A stretch of DNA of 64,000 bases from CAYPPG01 sp964412555 (lineage in GTDB: Bacteria > Hinthialibacterota > Hinthialibacteria > Hinthialibacterales > Hinthialibacteraceae): positions 49,564 to 113,563 of the forward strand of contig CAYPPG010000019.1 in assembly GCA_964412555.1 (NCBI GenBank), written 5' to 3'. The position numbers were made by a program, and so were the translations under genes. This document shows positions 59,925-64,000 of this stretch, piece by piece; within the stretch, counting starts at the first letter, position 1, and each line of letters opens with the position of its first letter. The notes under the pieces were generated by a model. The model had not been told where the DNA came from, made no database searches, and saw only the letters and a list, made by a program, of their open reading frames with translations.

Positions 59925-60170
59925 ATGGGTGAAAGCCTGATTAAGAGAATTATCGAGACAATGAAAGGGACGCGGTTTGTCCAGACAAAAACCGGCGATT
60001 TCATCTATGGTGTCTTGAGTGAACTCGACTCGGTGACGTGGCCCTCGAAAGACGAGGTATACAACTCGACCCTAGTCGTCTTGATCACGGTCGCGATTTT
60101 TGCCGCCTACAGTGGTTTTTGGGATATTGTAATGAAATTTGTTCGGACATGGTTTTTCTCTTTTTATTGA
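59925..60170 (+). CDS. secE: Preprotein translocase subunit SecE
   Basis: 81 residues, the short single-helix form. Clamps SecY in the SecYEG channel. The family signature ELDSVTWPSKDEV precedes one transmembrane helix (NSTLVVLITVAIFAAYSGFW). ATG 59925 is preceded by AAGAGG at 8-9 bases; a frame open from 59814 reads through the leader hairpin and is not used. Operon order secE-nusG-rplK-rplA is conserved. Confidence 0.95.
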   Translation: MGESLIKRIIETMKGTRFVQTKTGDFIYGVLSELDSVTWPSKDEVYNSTLVVLITVAIFAAYSGFWDIVMKFVRTWFFSFY

Positions 60171-60267
60171 TCGTTGGTCGGAATCGTGGCTGTGAGAGAA
60201 AAACCGAACGTGGAATGAATCGCCGCCCAGGCAGACTGAATTCAAAATGGTAAATTGGTGAGAAACC

Positions 60268-60798
60268 ATGGCAATGAAATGGTACGTAGTTCATACGTAC
60301 GCCGGATTTGAAAACAAAGTCAAAGAAAATATCGAAACGACCGTCAAAAGCGAGGGATTTGGCGAGAGGATTGGGCGGATTCTGATTCCTACGGAAGAAG
60401 TCGTTGAAATTCGCGATGGCAAACGTTCGATATCGACACAAAAAATATTTCCATGCTACATCATCATCGAGATGGACTTTGATGATGATACATGGTCTTT
60501 AATCAAAAATACGCCCGGAGTTACCGGCTTCGTTGGACCGGGGCGAACACCGATCCCTCTTTCGGACGAAGAAGTCGATAAAATCATGATGCATATGTCC
60601 GAAACCGAAGACAAACCCCGTCCGAAAGTTGTTTTCGAGGTAGGGGATACAGTGCGCGTGATTGAAGGACCGTTTTTCAATTTTTCCGGGTACGTTGCGG
60701 AAATCAATGAAGAACGAGGACGCTTGAAAGTCATGGTCGATATTCTTGGAAGATCAACCCCGGTTGAATTGGATTTTTTACAAGTCGAAAAATTATAA
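60268..60798 (+). CDS. nusG: Transcription antitermination/termination factor NusG
   Basis: 176 residues. Binds RNA polymerase clamp and links it to Rho or ribosomal S10. NGN domain: WYVVHTYAGFENKVKENI, IPTEEVVEI, FPCYIIIEMDF, VTGFVGPGRTP; C-terminal KOW domain: FEVGDTVRVIEGPFFNFSG and RLKVMVDILGRSTPVELDF. GGTGAG precedes ATG 60268. Confidence 0.97.
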   Translation: MAMKWYVVHTYAGFENKVKENIETTVKSEGFGERIGRILIPTEEVVEIRDGKRSISTQKIFPCYIIIEMDFDDDTWSLIKNTPGVTGFVGPGRTPIPLSDEEVDKIMMHMSETEDKPRPKVVFEVGDTVRVIEGPFFNFSGYVAEINEERGRLKVMVDILGRSTPVELDFLQVEKL

Positions 60799-60840
60799 CG
60801 GTATTGGCCGTTTGTAGGATTACACAAAGGAGAACTTAGG

Positions 60841-61269
60841 ATGCCTCCGAAAAAAATGTTAGCGCAAATCAAGCTCCAATGTCCTGCGGGCCAGGCGAAT
60901 CCAGCCCCTCCAGTCGGTCCTGCCCTGGGTCAGCATGGCATTAACATCATGGATTTTTGCAAACAGTTCAATGATCGCACCAAAGATCAAATGGGAATGA
61001 TTATCCCCGTCGTTATTACCGTCTATCAAGATCGCTCTTTTTCCTTCATTACAAAGACCCCACCGGCAGCGGTATTGATTAAAAAAGCGGCAAAACTGGC
61101 AAAAGGCTCCAGTGTTCCAAACCGCGAAAAAGTGGGGAAAATCAAGAAAGCCCAAATTGTGGAGATCGCTGAACTGAAAATGAAAGATTTGAATGCTTTT
61201 TCCACGGAAAATGCGGCCAGCATGATTGCCGGCACGGCACGTTCCATGGGAATCGAGGTGGTTGACTAA
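60841..61269 (+). CDS. rplK: 50S ribosomal protein L11
   Basis: 142 residues. Part of the GTPase-associated centre on 23S rRNA. Signatures: KLQCPAGQANPAPPVGPALG, QHGINIMDFCKQFND, FITKTPPAAVLIKKAA and a C-terminal GTARSMGIEV. AAAGGAG lies upstream of ATG 60841. The TAA stop shares its last A with the rplA start. Confidence 0.98.
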   Translation: MPPKKMLAQIKLQCPAGQANPAPPVGPALGQHGINIMDFCKQFNDRTKDQMGMIIPVVITVYQDRSFSFITKTPPAAVLIKKAAKLAKGSSVPNREKVGKIKKAQIVEIAELKMKDLNAFSTENAASMIAGTARSMGIEVVD

Positions 61270-61982
61270 TGAGTAAAAAAGGGAAACGTTATCGCAGTTT
61301 GGTCGAAGAACTTGATCGTCAAGGGACATATCCTCTTCGGGAGGCATTGGAACTTGTCAAGGGAAAAGCCACGGCAAAATTCGATGAAACCATCGAATTG
61401 ATTGCCAACCTTGGCATTGATCCGAAAAAGGCGGATCAGCAAGTGCGTGGAACCGTCTCTCTTCCTCATGGGACGGGAAAAACCGTTCGAGTCCTCGTCT
61501 TTGCCGAAGGAGAGGCCGCCAACGAAGCCAAAGAAGCCGGCGCGGACCATGTCGGAAGTGAAGACTTGGCAAAACAAATCAGCGATGGATTCCTTGATTT
61601 CGACGTTGCTATCGCCACACCGGATATGATGCGGCACGTAGGAAAATTAGGAAGAATTCTGGGGCCGCGGGGTTTGATGCCCAATCCGAAAACCGGTACG
61701 GTCACGACCGACGTGGGCAAAACGGTCGAAGAATTCAAAGCCGGAAAAATTGAATATCGAGCGGATAAATCCGGGGGAATTCATGTGCCGGTCGGAAAAG
61801 CTTCATTTTCTCCCGATCAATTGGCGGCAAATATCAAAACAGTGATGTCTGCCCTGATACGAGCAAAACCGACGGCAGCAAAAGGCACGTATTTGAAAAG
61901 CATCTATGTCACCTCTACCATGGGGCCCAGTATTCGATTGGATTCCACGGAATTGCGTGACGTCTCTCGTGCTGCCGCATAA
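61269..61982 (+). CDS. rplA: 50S ribosomal protein L1
   Basis: 237 residues. Forms the L1 stalk at the E site and usually represses its own rplKA message. Signatures: GKRYRSLVEELDRQGTYPL, VRGTVSLPHGTGKTVRVLVF, GRILGPRGLMPNPKTGTVT and SGGIHVPVGKASF. Start overlaps the rplK stop by one base (TAATG). Confidence 0.98.
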   Translation: MSKKGKRYRSLVEELDRQGTYPLREALELVKGKATAKFDETIELIANLGIDPKKADQQVRGTVSLPHGTGKTVRVLVFAEGEAANEAKEAGADHVGSEDLAKQISDGFLDFDVAIATPDMMRHVGKLGRILGPRGLMPNPKTGTVTTDVGKTVEEFKAGKIEYRADKSGGIHVPVGKASFSPDQLAANIKTVMSALIRAKPTAAKGTYLKSIYVTSTMGPSIRLDSTELRDVSRAAA

Positions 61983-62014
61983 AGAATTAAGGGACAACCA
62001 GATACATATACCGA

Positions 62015-62126
62015 TCAATTGAAGACAGCAGGTGCTTCCAAGCATAAATCCTGCCGAGATTGACGCCTACAATTTCAGTCGGGAAGAACTGTTTTTTTAC
62101 AGTTCGCGTAAGATAGAAATTATTCA
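62015..62126 (+). ncRNA. L10 leader RNA (ribosomal protein autoregulation element)
   Basis: The core GAAGACAGCAGG-TGCTTCCAAGCA-TAAATCCTGCCGAG (62021-62058) fits the L10 leader consensus: GCAGG (62028-62032) pairs with CCTGC (62050-62054), enclosing the small hairpin TGCT/AGCA, with the conserved GACAGCAGGTG and CCTGCCGAG segments around the kink-turn-like bulge. L10(L12)4 binding to this element normally regulates rplJL. A hairpin ACTGT-TTTTTTT-ACAGT follows (about 62089-62105), then a terminator. Here a phosphatase gene, not rplJ, comes next. Confidence 0.85.
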
Positions 62127-62159
62127 AAGGCTCGATCTCCGGGGGATCGGGCCTTTTTT
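62127..62159 (+). terminator. Terminator/attenuator of the L10 leader
   Basis: AAGGCTCGATC (62127-62137) pairs with GATCGGGCCTT (62145-62155) with one G-U pair, followed by TTTT. It sits where the attenuator of an L10 leader is expected. Confidence 0.88.
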
Positions 62160-62185
62160 CATGATCGGAAAACCTAAGTGATTCC

Positions 62186-62860
62186 ATGAGTGTAAGAAAC
62201 GTCTATTTCGTCCGCCACGGCGAAACGGTTTACAACAAAGAGAAACGGCTGCAGGGATGGATCGATTCTCCCTTGTCGGAAAAGGGAGAACAACAAGTGC
62301 GCCGGGTTGCCTTGAAAGTCAAGTCTATGAACACAGGCGTACAGTTTGCCTATGTCAGTCCGCTTGGCCGAGCACGTCAAACAGCCGAAATATATGAAAA
62401 TGAATTGGGAATTGAACTTCAGGTCATCGATTCTCTCAAAGAAGTTTCCTTTGGAGATTTCGAGGGGAATACGCTTGCAGAACTGGATGTGAAATTCCCG
62501 GGACTTTGGAAAGCCAGGCAGGCGGATAAGTGGAATTATTGTCCACCGGGCGGTGAAGCCAATAAACATGCCGTTCCGCGTGCGCTTGAAGTGGTTCGAA
62601 CCATTGAAGAACATTCATCGGAAGAACCGTTGTTGATCATCGCTCATTTTGCGATCAATCGGCTGGTCATCTCTCTTTTGGCCAAAATACTGCCGGAAGA
62701 AACGATGAAGATGGATGTCCCACATGAAACCATTTATCGGGCGCAGAATGTGAATGGTTCATGGAATGTCAGTTATCTAAAACTGGATGAAGAGGATCAT
62801 GAATTTCAAGAAGGATGGCTGATTCAACAACGGCCGGAAAATTTACCAATGGGCGCATAA
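62186..62860 (+). CDS. Histidine phosphatase superfamily (phosphoglycerate-mutase-like) protein
   Basis: 224 residues. Catalytic R-H-G-E-T at the start (YFVRHGETVYN) supplies the phospho-His; SPLGRARQTAEIY, the Glu in LKEVSFGDFEGNTL, and the second His in LLIIAHFAINRLV complete the family pattern. Closest in feel to cobalamin-phosphatase (CobC), broad-specificity phosphatases or cofactor-dependent PGM; substrate not determined. No clear Shine-Dalgarno before ATG 62186. It lies between the L10 leader terminator and rplJ, an unusual place. Confidence 0.88.
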   Translation: MSVRNVYFVRHGETVYNKEKRLQGWIDSPLSEKGEQQVRRVALKVKSMNTGVQFAYVSPLGRARQTAEIYENELGIELQVIDSLKEVSFGDFEGNTLAELDVKFPGLWKARQADKWNYCPPGGEANKHAVPRALEVVRTIEEHSSEEPLLIIAHFAINRLVISLLAKILPEETMKMDVPHETIYRAQNVNGSWNVSYLKLDEEDHEFQEGWLIQQRPENLPMGA

Positions 62861-62929
62861 ATGCGCCGAAGCGCGGGCATCCCTGCCCGCATCATAACTA
62901 CCGGGAGCGCGGGCATCCCTGCCCGCATC
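62861..62929. repeat. Two tandem family A palindromic repeats
   Basis: Copies at 62861-62893 (ATGCGCCGAAGCGCGGGCA...) and 62900-62929, both with perfect GCGGGCA / TGCCCGC arms and a TCCC loop, separated by 6 bases. The first begins right after the phosphatase stop codon and its first bases also pair with the gene end (GGCGCAT / ATGCGCC). Confidence 0.92.
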
Positions 62930-62947
62930 AGTTTCATAAAAAAATCC

Positions 62948-62979
62948 GGGTAGAGCAAGCATCTCCGCTTGCTCTACCC
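62948..62979. repeat. Perfect 13-bp hairpin before rplJ
   Basis: GGGTAGAGCAAGC (62948-62960) and GCTTGCTCTACCC (62967-62979) pair perfectly around ATCTCC. It ends 30 bases before the rplJ start. Not followed by a T run. It may be another repeat family or a control structure for rplJL. Confidence 0.85.
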
Positions 62980-63008
62980 TCAAGAAAAATCAAAGGAGGT
63001 GAAACAGC

Positions 63009-63542
63009 ATGCCGTTGAAACGGGAAGATAAAGTCAAACTGGCCGAAGAGTATCAATCCAGTATTGAAAAGTCTTCTGGAATCCTGCTTTTCGACTATCG
63101 GGGTTTGACCGTGGAACAAGTTTCCGAACTTCGTTCCAATATCCGTCAAGCGGGCGGAAATATGCGGGTTGTGAAAAACCGTATGATGAAACTGGCCATC
63201 AAAGATAAACCCTATGAGAAGGAAATTTATGACTTTTTTGTCGGGCCGAGTGCAGTTATCTTCATGGAAGACGACCCTGTCGCACCGACAAAACAATTGG
63301 TGGAATTCGCGAAGAATCACGAACAGATCAAAATCAAGGCAGGGATTGTCTATGATGCTTTTTTGAATGCCGAAAGAGTTGATCAACTATCCAAAATTCC
63401 GTCTCAAGACCAACTTTATGCACAAATTCTCGGGGGGATCAAAGCACCTGCCAGTAACATCCTGGGCTGCGTGAAAGGTCTCCATCAAAAATTGTTCGGT
63501 CTTATCAAAGCGTATACAGACAAATTGGAAGAGGCTGCATAA
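63009..63542 (+). CDS. rplJ: 50S ribosomal protein L10
   Basis: 177 residues. Forms the base of the L7/L12 stalk. N-terminus KREDKVKLAEEYQSSIEKSS, then ILLFDYRGLTVEQVSELRS and MRVVKNRMMKLAI, with the C-terminal helix that binds L12 dimers. AAAGGAGGT is an ideal ribosome binding site before ATG 63009. Confidence 0.97.
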   Translation: MPLKREDKVKLAEEYQSSIEKSSGILLFDYRGLTVEQVSELRSNIRQAGGNMRVVKNRMMKLAIKDKPYEKEIYDFFVGPSAVIFMEDDPVAPTKQLVEFAKNHEQIKIKAGIVYDAFLNAERVDQLSKIPSQDQLYAQILGGIKAPASNILGCVKGLHQKLFGLIKAYTDKLEEAA

Positions 63543-63624
63543 TTTATTTCAATTCCGAAACAAGAGGGGGATTGCTTTTGTCTATCCTCCACTAAAAAAT
63601 AAACAAATCAGGAGATGATGAATA

Positions 63625-64000
63625 ATGGCAAGTGAAAAAATTGAACAAATTCTCGAACAAATTGGTAGTTTGACATTGTTGGAAGCAAAAGAATTGGCCG
63701 ACGCCTTCGAAGAAAAATTTGGTGTCACGGCCGCCGTGCCGATGGCCGGAATGCCGATGGGCGCTGGTGGTGGCGAAGCCGCCGCTGCGGAAGAAGAAAA
63801 GACGGAATTCGATGTCGTGCTTTCAGGCGCCGGTTCCCAAAAAATCAAGGTCATCAAAGTCGTCCGCGAATTGACCAGTCTCGGTTTGAAAGAAGCGAAG
63901 GACCTGGTTGACAATGCTCCGAAACCGGTAAAAGAAGGGGCCAGTAAAGAAGAAGCCGAATCGATCAAGGCCAAACTCGAAGAAGTCGGCGCTTCTGTTG
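63625..64000 (+). CDS. rplL: 50S ribosomal protein L7/L12, 3' end beyond the window
   Basis: 125 complete codons are visible. N-terminal dimerisation domain (EKIEQILEQIGSLTLLEAKE), Ala/Gly-rich hinge, and the factor-binding C-terminal domain (KTEFDVVLSGAGSQKIKVIK, then GLKEAKDLVDNAPKPVKEG). Only the last few residues are lost at the edge. GGAG lies 10 bases before ATG 63625. Confidence 0.96.
   Translation, partial: MASEKIEQILEQIGSLTLLEAKELADAFEEKFGVTAAVPMAGMPMGAGGGEAAAAEEEKTEFDVVLSGAGSQKIKVIKVVRELTSLGLKEAKDLVDNAPKPVKEGASKEEAESIKAKLEEVGASV

Noticed and set aside
4888..62929. CRISPR array made of the palindromic repeats
   Set aside because: Copies are dispersed over the window rather than regularly spaced, lie next to stop codons, and no cas gene is present.

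Overview
The window reads as a chromosomal segment of an uncultured Gram-negative bacterium, probably from a metagenome assembly: a run of exactly 100 N sits at 37418-37517 and cuts one gene. Pointers to the lineage are Tat-exported sulfatases, ThuA-like proteins, secreted multidomain proteins joined by Pro/Thr linkers, and palindromic repeats whose chance translations read 'AGRMPALP' or 'AGRDARAP'. I associate this mix with Planctomycetes/Verrucomicrobia-type bacteria and candidate phyla such as Hydrogenedentota, Sumerlaeota or Hinthialibacterota. That placement is inference from gene style, not a phylogeny.

Layout. 1-4.9 kb: tail of an unknown gene, a terminator, and a full-length Lhr-type helicase. 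5-11.2 kb: GT4 glycosyltransferase, polysaccharide flippase, inositol-monophosphatase-family phosphatase, ThuA-like secreted protein, TPR protein. 11.2-14 kb: receiver-SpoIIE/PP2C phosphatase, an anchored protein and a solo Cache-type sensor lipoprotein. 14.1-21.7 kb: primase (dnaG) leading a tightly overlapping group with a degenerate M28-type peptidase, a FapA/DUF342 protein and a coiled-coil/TPR protein. 21.8-36.9 kb: accessory 'secretome island' with a 1585-residue modular protein, a sulfatase, a subtilase sharing modules with it, a six-hairpin glycosidase, a metallophosphoesterase and a GH127 beta-L-arabinofuranosidase. 37-42 kb: SlyD-type FKBP, the gapped gene, lepA, a HEPN/MNT toxin-antitoxin pair and a second sulfatase. 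42-47.4 kb: an O-antigen-ligase-like protein with TPRs and two large membrane proteins whose start codons overlap head to head. 47.8-53.8 kb: ftsH, then folP-cdaA-cdaR-pdxJ-rpe. 53.8-59.4 kb: unknown cytosolic protein, GT39-type transferase, a tiny Pmp3/YqaE protein, leuB and a NhaD-type antiporter. 59.8-64 kb: secE-nusG-rplK-rplA, an L10 leader, a histidine phosphatase, rplJ and the start of rplL.

Most notable: (1) a family of palindromic repeats next to stop codons, with compensatory base changes in the stem and, between folP and cdaA, a ~35-bp flanking duplication that looks like an insertion footprint; (2) an L10 leader RNA with its terminator separated from rplJ by a phosphatase gene; (3) two secreted proteins sharing a ~115-residue module, one of them also carrying a duplicated ~330-residue module and a C39/papain-like domain; (4) a peptidase-like protein in the dnaG operon whose M28 metal ligands appear lost; (5) a complete HEPN/MNT pair. 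I saw no CRISPR array, tRNA, rRNA, transposase or prophage.
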